A DNA stretch of 26,377 bases from the NCBI GenBank assembly GCA_910579425.1, contig CAJTVL010000055.1, forward strand, positions 1 through 26,377. The letters are read 5' to 3'. Within the stretch, counting starts at the first letter, position 1. The number at the start of each line of letters is the position of its first letter. Below, one piece after another: positions 6,251 to 14,294 of this stretch. This DNA comes from an uncultured Lachnospiraceae bacterium. Its GTDB lineage: Bacteria; Bacillota; Clostridia; Lachnospirales; Lachnospiraceae. The position numbers and the translations under genes were made by a program. The notes beneath the pieces are model-generated. The model was not told the DNA's origin. It was given only the letters and a program-made list of their open reading frames with translations, and made no database searches.

Positions 6251-7924
6251 TTATATTTCCATAATAATCGGTAAAATCATCGGGCGTCTCTTGGTCTTTT
6301 TCCATACAAACTCGCCCAGCGCATCCTTTATGGAACTCTTAAGCTTGCCCCAGTCGGCGATTCCGCGGCTTAAGCACCCTTCCACCGCCTCATTGATCAC
6401 CCCCCGGGCCTCTTCCATAAGCTCGTCCGACTCTCTCACATACACAAAGCCTCTGGATACAATGTCCGGACCGCTGACCAGCTCGTCGGTGGCGCTGTCA
6501 AGACCCAGCACCACGATCAAAATACCGTCCTCGGCAAGGTGCTGTCTGTCACGAAGCACAATATTTCCCACATCCCCGACTCCGAGGCCGTCTACCAGAA
6601 TATCTCCTACCGGAACCTTGCCGGTGATCTGAGCCTTTTCCTCGGTAAGCTCCAGTACCTCGCCTGACTGCAGAATAAAAATATTTTCCTTGGCAAAGCC
6701 AAGCTCTCTGGCAATCTTGGCCTGTGCCTTCAGATGCTTAAACTCCCCATGGACAGGAATAGCATATTTCGGCCGCACCAGAGTATAAATCAGCTTAATC
6801 TCCTCCTGGCAGGCATGTCCCGATACATGGACATCCTGAAAAATCACGTCCGCTCCCTTAAGCAACAGTTCATTGATCACATTGGTAACCGCCTTTTCAT
6901 TGCCCGGGATTGGATGAGAGGAAAAGATCACCGTATCGCTGGGACCGATGGAAATCCTTTTGTGATTATCCTCCGCCATACGGCTTAAAGCCGCCATACT
7001 CTCTCCCTGGCTTCCGGTGGTGATCACAACCGTCTTTTCATCCGGATAATTTTTAAGCTGCTCAACATCAATCAGGGTATTTTCCGGGATACTTAAATAC
7101 CCCAAATTAGTAGCCGTATCGATAATATTCACCATACTGCGGCCTTCCACTACTACCTTGCGTCCAAACTTGTAGGCGGAATTGATGATCTGCTGCACCC
7201 TGTCCACGTTAGAGGCAAAGGTGGCGATAATGATCCGGGTATTTTTGTGCTCCTCGAAAAGCATGTCAAAGGTTCTTCCCACTGTTCGCTCCGAGGGGGT
7301 AAAGCCCGGCCGCTCTGCGTTGGTAGAATCGCACATCAGCGCCAGCACGCCCTTTTTGCCGATCTCCGCAAGACGCTGCAGGTCGATGGCGTCCCCGAAC
7401 ACCGGGGTGTAATCCACCTTAAAGTCTCCCGTGTGTACCACGATTCCCGCCGGAGAATAAATGGCAAGAGCCGCCGCGTCCACGATACTGTGATTTGTTT
7501 TGATAAATTCAATGCGGAATTGCCCCAGATTGATGGACTGTCCGAATTTAACCACCTTCCGCTTGGTGTTGTTCGTTAAATTATGCTCCTTAAATTTGTT
7601 CTCAATAATTCCCATGGTCAGCTTGGTTGCATAAATCGGGGCATTAATATCCCGCAGCACATAGGGCAGGGCTCCGATGTGATCCTCATGTCCATGAGTA
7701 ATAATAAACCCTTTCACTTTTTCAATATTATTTTTAAGATAGGTCACATCGGGAATCACCAGATCAATCCCCAGCATATCGTCCTCGGGAAAGGAAAGAC
7801 CGCAGTCCACAACAATAATACTGTCTTCGTACTCAAAGGCAGTAATGTTCATACCAATCTGCTCAAGACCTCCCAAAGGAATCACCTTAAGAGCCGAGCT
7901 TCTTTTCTGTTCAATTTTTTTCAA
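6251..7924 (-). CDS. rnj: Ribonuclease J
   Basis: This metallo-beta-lactamase fold nuclease has 5'-3' exonuclease and endonuclease activity on mRNA and matures rRNA in the cytoplasm. The zinc motif HGHEDH is at residues 77-82 (counting from the TTG). Later conserved parts are HTGDFKVD, CDSTNAERPG, TFASNVDRVQ, TTGSQGE and PVHGEFKHL, and the C-terminus ends KKTKRRPMILPIIMEI. I chose the TTG at 7924 because GGAGGT lies seven bases before it; an upstream TTG at 7954 has no such site. The length of 557 residues is normal. It stands inside the ireB-ruvX operon, where B. subtilis has no RNase J gene. Confidence 0.96.
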   Translation of the reverse strand: MKKIEQKRSSALKVIPLGGLEQIGMNITAFEYEDSIIVVDCGLSFPEDDMLGIDLVIPDVTYLKNNIEKVKGFIITHGHEDHIGALPYVLRDINAPIYATKLTMGIIENKFKEHNLTNNTKRKVVKFGQSINLGQFRIEFIKTNHSIVDAAALAIYSPAGIVVHTGDFKVDYTPVFGDAIDLQRLAEIGKKGVLALMCDSTNAERPGFTPSERTVGRTFDMLFEEHKNTRIIIATFASNVDRVQQIINSAYKFGRKVVVEGRSMVNIIDTATNLGYLSIPENTLIDVEQLKNYPDEKTVVITTGSQGESMAALSRMAEDNHKRISIGPSDTVIFSSHPIPGNEKAVTNVINELLLKGADVIFQDVHVSGHACQEEIKLIYTLVRPKYAIPVHGEFKHLKAQAKIARELGFAKENIFILQSGEVLELTEEKAQITGKVPVGDILVDGLGVGDVGNIVLRDRQHLAEDGILIVVLGLDSATDELVSGPDIVSRGFVYVRESDELMEEARGVINEAVEGCLSRGIADWGKLKSSIKDALGEFVWKKTKRRPMILPIIMEI

Positions 7925-8045
7925 GCAAATTACCTCCACATTCCGTTCTGCCAAAAGATGCCATCTTTGCCTGATTCACCAGTTTTACGCAGGTTTCACG
8001 TTCCTCAAAGACATGCCCTGTAACGCAGGCCAAATGCCGCAGCAT
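7911..8045 (-). CDS. Possible 44-residue Cys/His-containing protein
   Basis: An open frame from ATG 8045 to TGA 7911 fills the 122-base gap between the DUF1292 gene and RNase J and overlaps the RNase J start by 14 bases. It has three cysteines and two histidines (MLRHLACVTGHVF near the start, RTECGG near the end). The nearest GGAGG is 18 bases from the ATG, which is too far. It may be only non-coding sequence. No family was recognised. Confidence 0.2.
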   Translation of the reverse strand: MLRHLACVTGHVFEERETCVKLVNQAKMASFGRTECGGNLLEKN

Positions 8046-8046
8046 G

Positions 8047-8301
8047 TCATTCAAGAGATATGTCCTCCAGAAGATTCTCAAATACGCCGGCAATCGCTTC
8101 CAGCTCCGTATCATCCTCCACTATTTCATAGACGCTTTCCTTCAGGCCCGGTTCTGAAATTTCTTTCAAAATCAGCGCCTCCCCGTCCCCATCCTGGGTA
8201 TCCGTCACCAATATATACTGACTCCCTCCCAGCTTCGTCTGTTCCAGAACATAAAACTCTGCGCTCTCTTGTGTATCCAGCATAAACTTAATTTTTTCCA
8301 C
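8047..8301 (-). CDS. DUF1292 (UPF0473) family protein
   Basis: This small acidic protein of 84 residues is the equivalent of B. subtilis YrzB. The family pattern is visible: F-Y-V-L-E-Q-T near residue 16, YILVTD near 29, a D-G-D-G-E-A-L-I-L-K run near 38 and a Glu/Asp-rich C-terminus. The start is a GTG five bases after AGGAAG. The function of this family is not established. It is conserved between ruvX and mltG/RNase J in Firmicutes, as here. Confidence 0.85.
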   Translation of the reverse strand: MEKIKFMLDTQESAEFYVLEQTKLGGSQYILVTDTQDGDGEALILKEISEPGLKESVYEIVEDDTELEAIAGVFENLLEDISLE

Positions 8302-8347
8302 TTTACTTCCTGCCTTTTCAAAAATCTGCAGCTTTGCGGTAAAACTG

Positions 8348-8779
8348 TTAAAGGTCTTCCCTTCTTCTATAATCCAGAAAGCCCTGCAGGATCAGTACAG
8401 CCGCAATTTTATCCACATAGTCCTTACGGTTTTCTCTGCGTATCCCTGCTTCCATCATGGCCTTATCTGCCGCCACCGTAGTCAGCCGCTCGTCCCATGT
8501 ATGTACTGTAAGTCCCGTTCTTCTTTCCAGCTTGTCCTTAAATTCCAGGGTTTTTGTTACTCTCTCTCCCAGGGTATCGTTCATATTCTTGGGCAGGCCC
8601 AGAACAATTTCCTCCACCTGATACTCCTCAATCAGGGCCTCAATCCTGGCCAGGGTCTGACGTTGTTTATTTTCTTCTTTTCTTCTGATAATCTCTATTC
8701 CCTGTGCCGTCAAAAGAAGCGGGTCGCTGACCGCCACCCCCACTGTCTTTGAGCCAAAATCCAACCCCATAATCCGCAT
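8348..8779 (-). CDS. ruvX: RuvX/YqgF-family RNase H-fold protein
   Basis: This 143-residue protein is the putative Holliday junction resolvase YqgF, which in bacteria is also linked to pre-16S rRNA processing. The RNase H-fold acidic residues are in place: MGLDFGSKTVGVAVSD at the N-terminus (Asp7), the LGLPKNMNDTLG loop near residue 60, TWDERLTT near 95 and the D-K-I-A-A-V-L-I-L-Q segment near 123. Length and motif order match the family. The ribosome site is only a G-rich run. It lies third to last from the promoter end of the operon, between ireB and the DUF1292 gene, an order widely conserved in Firmicutes. Confidence 0.95.
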   Translation of the reverse strand: MRIMGLDFGSKTVGVAVSDPLLLTAQGIEIIRRKEENKQRQTLARIEALIEEYQVEEIVLGLPKNMNDTLGERVTKTLEFKDKLERRTGLTVHTWDERLTTVAADKAMMEAGIRRENRKDYVDKIAAVLILQGFLDYRRREDL

Positions 8780-8833
8780 CGCTAAAATGCCCCCGCTTTC
8801 GTTTCGTGCCGGCGCCCCAAAAACTGCGCGCGC

Positions 8834-9094
8834 CTATTTCCACCTGTTGTTCCTGATATACTCTGTCAAAAGCTCCTCAACCAGTTCGTCCCTTTCCACC
8901 TTCATAATCAGGCTTCTGGCATTTTTGTAGCTGGTAATATAGGTGGGATCACCGGACATAATATAGCCTACAATTTGGTTAACAGGATTATAGCCCTTTT
9001 CTGTCAACGCCGCATACACTTCCGCGAGTATTTCCTTTACGCTTGTATTGTCTGTCTCTACCCTGAAAAACTGTGTATTTCCTAAATCCTGCAT
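8834..9094 (-). CDS. ireB: IreB family regulatory phosphoprotein (UPF0297)
   Basis: In Enterococcus faecalis IreB is phosphorylated by the PASTA kinase IreK and lowers cephalosporin resistance; in most species its role is open. The 86-residue protein shows the invariant family core EKGYNPVNQIVGYIMSGDP, then Y-I-T-S-Y-K-N-A-R and RDELVEELL. The Thr-rich N-terminus (NTQFFRVETDNTSV) carries candidate phosphorylation sites. I chose ATG 9094, six bases after GAGGTG; a GTG at 9103 is also in frame but lies inside that site. It is the first gene of the operon behind the promoter at 9128-9156. Confidence 0.95.
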   Translation of the reverse strand: MQDLGNTQFFRVETDNTSVKEILAEVYAALTEKGYNPVNQIVGYIMSGDPTYITSYKNARSLIMKVERDELVEELLTEYIRNNRWK

Positions 9095-9127
9095 AAATGG
9101 CACCTCTTCACAACATTCATTAGTTTT

Positions 9128-9156
9128 ATCTTACTCCATTTTGCCATAAAATTCAA
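9128..9156 (-). promoter_or_regulatory. Promoter of the ireB operon
   Basis: TTGAAT (9151-9156), 17 bases, TAAGAT (9128-9133) on the minus strand, ending about 35 bases before the ireB ATG and beginning right after the mtaB stop. It could drive all seven genes down to trhP. Confidence 0.65.
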
Positions 9157-9159
9157 TAA

Positions 9160-10527
9160 TTACAAGCGAAACAGCAAAATATCCGGCTCTAAAAATTCTG
9201 TCAGCTCCCCTTTTAAGATCAGACCGGAAGTTTTTTCTACTGCCGGGAGATTTTCTACCGGCAGGGCGGCCCGGATATACTCTCTGGTAAATCCTGTCAG
9301 GAAACGGCGGCCGCCTGTTTCTTTTTCCTCCTCAAACAAAACTTCCGTCTGTTTATGTAAATGCATTTTCCGATAGCGGCCCGACATTTCCCTGCCCAGC
9401 GTCAAAAGCTCATTGCTCCGCCGGGATTTGATCTCCTCAGGAATCTGCCCCTCCATAGCCGCCGCGGCCGTCCCTTTTCTTCTGGAATACTTAAACACAT
9501 GCATTTCATAAAAGCCGGCTTTCCTCACAAACTCCTTTGTAGCCAGAAACTCTTCCGGGGTTTCTCCCGGGAACCCCACAATTACGTCTGTGGTGATTGC
9601 CGGATGGCCAAAGGCTTCCCTGAGCATACATACCTTTTCATAGTATTCCTCCGCAGAATATTTTCTATTCATTCTTTTGAGAACCGAATCGCAGCCGCTT
9701 TGCAGGGAAAGATGAAAATGAGGGCAAAGCCCGGGGCAGTCCTTCAGCCCTTTTATAAACTCTTCTGTGATAATCCTGGGTTCTAAAGAGCCAAGGCGGA
9801 TGCGGGGAAGCTCTGCCTCTCCTGCCACCGACCTTATCAATTCAAGAAGCCTGCTCCTGGAAAAATCGTTTCCGCCGCTCATCCCATAAGAGCTTAAATG
9901 GATCCCCGTCAAAACGATTTCCCCATAGCCCTGCCCCGCAAGCCTTTTTACTTCTTCTTTTGCATCCTCCAGTTCACGGCTTCTGATTCTCCCCCTGACA
10001 TGAGGAATAATGCAGTAAGAGCAGAACTGATTACAGCCGTCCTGTACCTTGACAAAAGCTCTGGTGTGTTCTACCGCAGAACCGATCTTCATATCCTCAT
10101 ACTCGGCAGTCTGACTGATGTCAATAATTGCGGCTTTCTGCAAGGCTCTTCCGCACTCTCCTTTTTCTATTCTTTCCTGCCGACCGGACAGATACTCCTC
10201 TAAGATTGCCGCCAAATCTTTTTTTCTGTTATTGCCAACGGCAAGGTCGATGCCCTCATCCTTCAGCGCCTCATCCTTTCCTGCCTGGACATAGCATCCC
10301 ACCGCCACCACCACGGCGTCGGGATTTTTTGCTTTAGCGCGGTGAATCATCTGTCTGCTCTTCCTGTCGGCAATATTCGTCACCGTGCAGGTATTTATGA
10401 TATAAATATCTGCCTTTTCATCAAAGGAAACAATGGGGTATCCCTTTTCCCTTAAAGCCTGTTGCATAAATTCCATTTCATATCCATTTACCTTGCATCC
10501 AAGATTATGGAATGCGATACTTTTCAT
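9160..10527 (-). CDS. mtaB: tRNA t6A37 methylthiotransferase
   Basis: MtaB adds a methylthio group to t6A at position 37 of tRNAs reading ANN codons, making ms2t6A. The N-terminal UPF0004 domain holds its three cluster cysteines in NLGCKVN, NTCTVTN and VGCYVQ. The radical SAM core has the CxxxCxxC site in DGCNQFCSYCIIPHVRGR (about residues 168-185). Further parts are TGIHLSSYG, LGSLEP, HLSLQSG and VGFPGET, and a TRAM-like C-terminal domain follows. NLGCKVN is the usual MtaB form and separates it from MiaB (t/i6A) and RimO. ATG 10527 is chosen because GGGAG lies five bases before it; the ATG at 10539 is inside a promoter-like AT stretch. The length of 455 residues is normal. Confidence 0.93.
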   Translation of the reverse strand: MKSIAFHNLGCKVNGYEMEFMQQALREKGYPIVSFDEKADIYIINTCTVTNIADRKSRQMIHRAKAKNPDAVVVAVGCYVQAGKDEALKDEGIDLAVGNNRKKDLAAILEEYLSGRQERIEKGECGRALQKAAIIDISQTAEYEDMKIGSAVEHTRAFVKVQDGCNQFCSYCIIPHVRGRIRSRELEDAKEEVKRLAGQGYGEIVLTGIHLSSYGMSGGNDFSRSRLLELIRSVAGEAELPRIRLGSLEPRIITEEFIKGLKDCPGLCPHFHLSLQSGCDSVLKRMNRKYSAEEYYEKVCMLREAFGHPAITTDVIVGFPGETPEEFLATKEFVRKAGFYEMHVFKYSRRKGTAAAAMEGQIPEEIKSRRSNELLTLGREMSGRYRKMHLHKQTEVLFEEEKETGGRRFLTGFTREYIRAALPVENLPAVEKTSGLILKGELTEFLEPDILLFRL

Positions 10528-10592
10528 ATTTACTCCCATATATTATAAAATTATTTGTAAACTTTTTACGGCCAATTTCTCCTGTTTTAGCA

Positions 10593-10621
10593 TTGACTTT
10601 TCAGTTTTTACCCTTTACTAT
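10593..10621 (+). promoter_or_regulatory. Promoter of the HPr-like gene
   Basis: TTGACT (10593-10598), 17 bases, TACTAT (10616-10621). The predicted start lies about 30 bases before the ATG. It is divergent from mtaB. Confidence 0.75.
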
Positions 10622-10659
10622 AAAAGAAGGAGACATGCAGATTCGAGGAGGTGATTCCA

Positions 10660-10890
10660 ATGAAAACTGTTCAGATTTCATTAAATTCAATTGATAAGGT
10701 TAAATCTTTTGTTAATGATATTACCAAATTTGATTACGACTTTGACTTAGTATCCGGAAGATACGTGATCGATGCAAAATCCATCATGGGCATCTTCAGT
10801 TTGGATCTGTCCAAACCAATCGATTTAAATATCCACGCAGAAGATAATATCGAAGAGGTATTGGAAGCGTTAACGCCTTATGTGATTTAA
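10660..10890 (+). CDS. HPr-like protein without the phosphorylatable histidine
   Basis: The protein has 76 residues with the HPr fold pattern. The segment AKSIMGIFSLDL matches the HPr helix that carries regulatory Ser46 in true HPr (SIMGVMSLG). The region where HPr has the His15 phosphorylation site reads LNSIDKVKSFVNDITKF, with no histidine. It therefore should not carry phosphate in the sugar PTS relay. A regulatory or structural role is possible; none is known to me. Proteins of this kind are commonly labelled HPr-family in Lachnospiraceae. I chose the ATG at 10660, seven bases after AGGAGGT; an ATG-like ATT start at 10651 is less likely. Own promoter and terminator make it a single-gene unit with an excellent ribosome site, so strong expression is expected. 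Confidence 0.8.
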   Translation: MKTVQISLNSIDKVKSFVNDITKFDYDFDLVSGRYVIDAKSIMGIFSLDLSKPIDLNIHAEDNIEEVLEALTPYVI

Positions 10891-10923
10891 TGAACAACAC
10901 AACTGAAAGTGCTTCGCATTTTT

Positions 10924-10953
10924 AAAGAGTTGGCCTGCGGGCCAACTCTTTTT
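10924..10953. terminator. Bidirectional terminator between the HPr-like gene and thiI
   Basis: AAAGAGTTGGCC (10924-10935) pairs perfectly with GGCCAACTCTTT (10940-10951) around a TGCG tetraloop, followed by Ts on the plus strand. On the minus strand the hairpin is also followed by a T-rich run, so it can stop convergent thiI transcription as well. Confidence 0.9.
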
Positions 10954-10990
10954 ACCTTTACAGGCGCCGGAAGAAGTCCACAGGCGCGCT

Positions 10991-12175
10991 TCATTCCCAC
11001 TTCGCAATGATCACTTCGTCCGACGCAAGTGCCTTCCGGACAAGCTCATCTATCCTCTCATCCAGGTTCTGTTCATGGCGCTTTATGACCTTCAGATTGG
11101 GTTTTGTCACCGGATGCTTGGCCACAAAAATCGTACAACAATCCTCATAGGGCAGGATCGAAGTCTCATAGGTTCCTATTTTTTCGGACAAATCCACAAT
11201 TTCCATCTTGTCAAACCCGATCAGCGGCCGGAAAACAGGAAGGCTGCATACTTCATTGGTCACTGCCAGGGACTGCACCGTCTGGGAAGCCACCTGGCCG
11301 ATGCTCTCTCCTGTGATCAGGCCAAGGCACTCGTTCTGGTTCGCTATGGCCTGCGCAATCCTCATCATATATCTGCGCATAATGATGGTCAGCTCCTCAT
11401 GAGGGCATTTCTCGTAGATATAAAGCTGGATATCCGTAAAGTTGATCACGTGAAGATAAACCGGCCCTGCATAACGGGCCACCAGCTTCGCTAGGTCAAC
11501 CACCTTTTCCTTGGCCCTGTCGCTGGTGTAGGGCGGCGCGTGAAAATAAACCGCATCAATCTTTACGCCGCGTTTGGCGATCATATAACCGGCCACCGGA
11601 GAATCAATCCCGCCGGATAAGAGCAGCATGGCTTTGCCGTTGCTTCCCACCGGCATCCCTCCCGGCCCAGGAATTTCCACAGAATAAAGATAAATTTTTT
11701 CCCGGATCTCCACATGCAGCATGACCTGAGGCTGATGCACATCCACCTTCATTTCAGGGAAAGCGTCCAGCACTGCGCTTCCAAGTTCCATGTTGAGTTC
11801 CATGGAATTCATGGGATAGTTCTTTCTCGCCCTTCTGGCCTGCACCTTAAAGGTAAGGTTCTTATCCTCATATACCTTGTCCACATAGTCCACAAGCTCC
11901 TGCGCCAGCTTCTCAAAGCCTTCGTCCTCCCTGCGAACCACCGGACAGATGGAGGAAACGCCAAATACGGTCTTTAAATTGTCTATGGTCTCCTCGTAGT
12001 CGAACTCCGTAAGGGCGTCCACATAGATTCTTCCGTCCCGCCAGGTTACCTTAAACTCTCCCTCACAGCGCCTGAGCGCGTACTTCACCTGCCGCGCCAG
12101 GGCCTCCTCGAATAAATATCTGTTCTTTCCTTTTACGCCGATCTCCGCGTACTTAATCAAAAATGCTGTAAACAT
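10991..12175 (-). CDS. thiI: tRNA 4-thiouridine sulfurtransferase ThiI
   Basis: ThiI activates U8 of tRNA with ATP and transfers sulfur to make 4-thiouridine; in many bacteria it also supplies sulfur for the thiamine thiazole. An N-terminal ferredoxin-like and THUMP region (about residues 1-165) precedes the PP-loop SGGIDS (187-192). Further motifs are FHAPPYTSD near 220 and ITGESIGQVASQT near 293. The protein ends at residue 394 without the rhodanese domain found in E. coli ThiI, which is the usual Firmicutes form. The partner sulfur donor, a cysteine desulfurase, is encoded directly upstream. The ATG follows AGAGGAACC. Confidence 0.96.
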   Translation of the reverse strand: MFTAFLIKYAEIGVKGKNRYLFEEALARQVKYALRRCEGEFKVTWRDGRIYVDALTEFDYEETIDNLKTVFGVSSICPVVRREDEGFEKLAQELVDYVDKVYEDKNLTFKVQARRARKNYPMNSMELNMELGSAVLDAFPEMKVDVHQPQVMLHVEIREKIYLYSVEIPGPGGMPVGSNGKAMLLLSGGIDSPVAGYMIAKRGVKIDAVYFHAPPYTSDRAKEKVVDLAKLVARYAGPVYLHVINFTDIQLYIYEKCPHEELTIIMRRYMMRIAQAIANQNECLGLITGESIGQVASQTVQSLAVTNEVCSLPVFRPLIGFDKMEIVDLSEKIGTYETSILPYEDCCTIFVAKHPVTKPNLKVIKRHEQNLDERIDELVRKALASDEVIIAKWE

Positions 12176-12211
12176 GGTTCCTCTTTTCCGCTTTTTCTTT
12201 CCCTTTTATCT

Positions 12212-12242
12212 GAAGGCGGCCTGTCAAAAACAGGCCGCCTTC
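12212..12242. other. Perfect 12-base inverted repeat between the desulfurase gene and thiI
   Basis: GAAGGCGGCCTG (12212-12223) and CAGGCCGCCTTC (12231-12242) form a perfect stem with a 7-base loop. On the minus strand there is no T run after it, so it is not a classic terminator. It may slow transcription, mark an RNA processing point or be part of a terminator on the plus strand. It lies 37 bases from the thiI start. Confidence 0.7.
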
Positions 12243-12280
12243 TTCCTGACAAATGACCTCCACATGTCATCCACATAATC

Positions 12281-13435
12281 TTAACGTCTGGTGTATTTTC
12301 TGAGCATAGGAATTATATCATACATTGTCTGTAAAGTATAGTCGATTTCCTCCATCGTGGTGAAAATCGAGAAGCTAAAGCGTATGGTAGATCCCAGAAG
12401 CTCCTGCGAAATCCCCATCGCCCGCAGTGTTGCGGAGGGCTGGGGCTTGCGCGCGGCGCAGGCGCTGCCGGCGGAAACATAAATCCCCTTATCCTCCAGC
12501 GCATGCAAAAGCACCTCGCTGCGGACTCCCTTTATGGAGACACTGACAATATGGGGCGCCCCCGTCTCGTCCGTATGGCCGTTTACCACCACACCGTCCA
12601 TACGCTGAATCCCTTCCACAAAGGCTTTCTTAATATGATAGAGTTTCTCGGTATCCTGGTCCAGATTTTTGTAAACCAGCTCAACCGCCTTTGCAAGTCC
12701 GGCAATCCCCGGAACGTTTTCCGTACCGGAGCGCAGGTTGCCCTGCTGACCGCCGCCAAAAAGAATGGGCCTGATCTTCACCTTGTCGTTCACATACAAA
12801 AAGCCGGTTCCCTTGGGACCGTGGATCTTGTGTCCGCTCACCGACAAAAGATCAATCTTCATTCTCTGAGGATAAATTCTATATTTCCCGTAGCCCTGCA
12901 CAGCATCTACATGAAACAGGATTCTGGGGTTAACCGCTTTGATCAGCGCTCCTGCCTCCGCTATGGGCTGCAGGGTGCCAACCTCGTTATTGGTATGCAT
13001 AATGGAAACCAGTATGGTTTCTCCCGTGATCGCCCGCTCCAGATCCTCTGTCCGGATGCATCCTTTTGCATCCACAGGCAGGTAAGTCACGCGAAATCCC
13101 TCTTCCTCCAAATGCTTCATGGTCTGAAGCACCGCCGGGTGCTCGATCTGTGTGGTAATCAGATGGCGCCCGCTTCTGCAGTTTGCCAGGGCGCATCCTC
13201 TGATTGCCAGATTATCCGCTTCCGTCCCTCCTGATGTAAAAATAATCTCTTTTTCTTCCGCCTTTAAATTTCTGGCAATAACATCCTTTGCGTAACGGAT
13301 ATACTTCTCTGCCTGAACGCCCTTTCTATGGAGACTGGAGGGGTTTCCGTAGTCTTCACACATAATCTGGGTCATCAGGGCAGCTACCTCGTTAAAGCTT
13401 CTGGTGGTTGCCGAATTATCTAAATATACCTCCAT
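12281..13435 (-). CDS. Cysteine desulfurase, NifS/IscS family, partner of ThiI
   Basis: This PLP enzyme takes sulfur from cysteine and passes it on as a persulfide. MEVYLDNSATT is the typical N-terminus. EHPAVL has the conserved His99, SVSGHKIHGPKGTG holds the PLP Lys203, and SAGSACAARK contains the persulfide Cys326. RSGTENVPGI is also in place. The length of 384 residues is standard. Adjacency to thiI suggests a dedicated donor for 4-thiouridine, like NifZ-ThiI in B. subtilis, and no iscU-like scaffold is nearby. The ATG lies behind a GAAAGG stretch at longer than ideal spacing. It is 91 bases from rsmE, so it may still be cotranscribed. Confidence 0.93.
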   Translation of the reverse strand: MEVYLDNSATTRSFNEVAALMTQIMCEDYGNPSSLHRKGVQAEKYIRYAKDVIARNLKAEEKEIIFTSGGTEADNLAIRGCALANCRSGRHLITTQIEHPAVLQTMKHLEEEGFRVTYLPVDAKGCIRTEDLERAITGETILVSIMHTNNEVGTLQPIAEAGALIKAVNPRILFHVDAVQGYGKYRIYPQRMKIDLLSVSGHKIHGPKGTGFLYVNDKVKIRPILFGGGQQGNLRSGTENVPGIAGLAKAVELVYKNLDQDTEKLYHIKKAFVEGIQRMDGVVVNGHTDETGAPHIVSVSIKGVRSEVLLHALEDKGIYVSAGSACAARKPQPSATLRAMGISQELLGSTIRFSFSIFTTMEEIDYTLQTMYDIIPMLRKYTRR

Positions 13436-13526
13436 AAGTTCACTGGCCTTTCTAAACAGAGTATTCGTTTGACAACGGCTCAGAATGGCTGAGTCATTGC
13501 CTTTTATCTTACTATTTAATATATGA

Positions 13527-14279
13527 TCATCGCTCCAAATGGTACATCAGGATAGCCAGGACTGCCATCCCGGCCGTCTCGGTGCGCAGTATCCTTTTTC
13601 CAAGGGTAATGGGAACCAGCCCCTCCCCAAGTGCCTCCTGGATCTCCTCCCGGGCAAAGCCGCCCTCCGGCCCGATAAAAACCGCCACGTCTTCCCCGGG
13701 TTTTATACTGCCGATAATTCCTTTCGTCTTTTCCATATTCTGGCCCTTTTCCTCCGCAAGCTCGTAAGGGATCAGCCGCACCTGGGCGCACCTGCTGTAT
13801 TGTGCCGCCTCCCCAAAGCTCATCACCTCATGAATCCTGGGAACGATTCCCCTCTTACTCTGCTTGGCGGCCGCCTGTGCAATCCCCTGCCACCGCTGGG
13901 CCTTGCTCTTTGCCTTCTTCTCATCCAGCTTCACCACCGCCCGTTTGGAGGCAACCGGTATCACCTCATATACGCCAAGCTCTACCGCCTTTTGGAGAAT
14001 CAGCTCCATCTTGTCTCCCTTCGGCAGTCCCTGGAAAAGATAGATTTTTGAAGGAAGCTCCACGCCCTCTTCCTTGATAAACCTGAGCTCACAGATGATT
14101 TCTTCTTCGCCCAGCTCCTCAATTCCGCAGCGGTATTCCTTATCCTCACTGCCGTTTTTGACGGAAATCTCCTCTCCCGGCTTCATGCGGAGCACATTTC
14201 TGATATGATTTACGTCTTTCCCCGTTATGATAATCTTATTCCCCTGTATCTGAGAGGGCTCTACAAAAAACTGATACAT
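13527..14279 (-). CDS. rsmE: 16S rRNA m3U1498 methyltransferase
   Basis: RsmE methylates N3 of U1498 in 16S rRNA using SAM; it is a SPOUT-class knotted enzyme. The N-terminal PUA-like part contains DVNHIRNVLRMKPGEEI. The linker to the catalytic part is QGLPKGDKMELILQKAVELG. The knot carries FIGPEGGFAREE near residue 202 and LGKRILRTETA near 228, with GMAVLAIL at the end. Length 250 residues is normal. It begins 15 bases after prmA, a pairing seen in many Firmicutes. Confidence 0.96.
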   Translation of the reverse strand: MYQFFVEPSQIQGNKIIITGKDVNHIRNVLRMKPGEEISVKNGSEDKEYRCGIEELGEEEIICELRFIKEEGVELPSKIYLFQGLPKGDKMELILQKAVELGVYEVIPVASKRAVVKLDEKKAKSKAQRWQGIAQAAAKQSKRGIVPRIHEVMSFGEAAQYSRCAQVRLIPYELAEEKGQNMEKTKGIIGSIKPGEDVAVFIGPEGGFAREEIQEALGEGLVPITLGKRILRTETAGMAVLAILMYHLER

Positions 14280-14294
14280 TTATATCCCCATTTC

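Noticed and set aside
12503..13234. Plus-strand open frame of 243 codons opposite the cysteine desulfurase
   Set aside because: The minus-strand gene carries the PLP Lys and active Cys; the opposite frame has no recognisable features.
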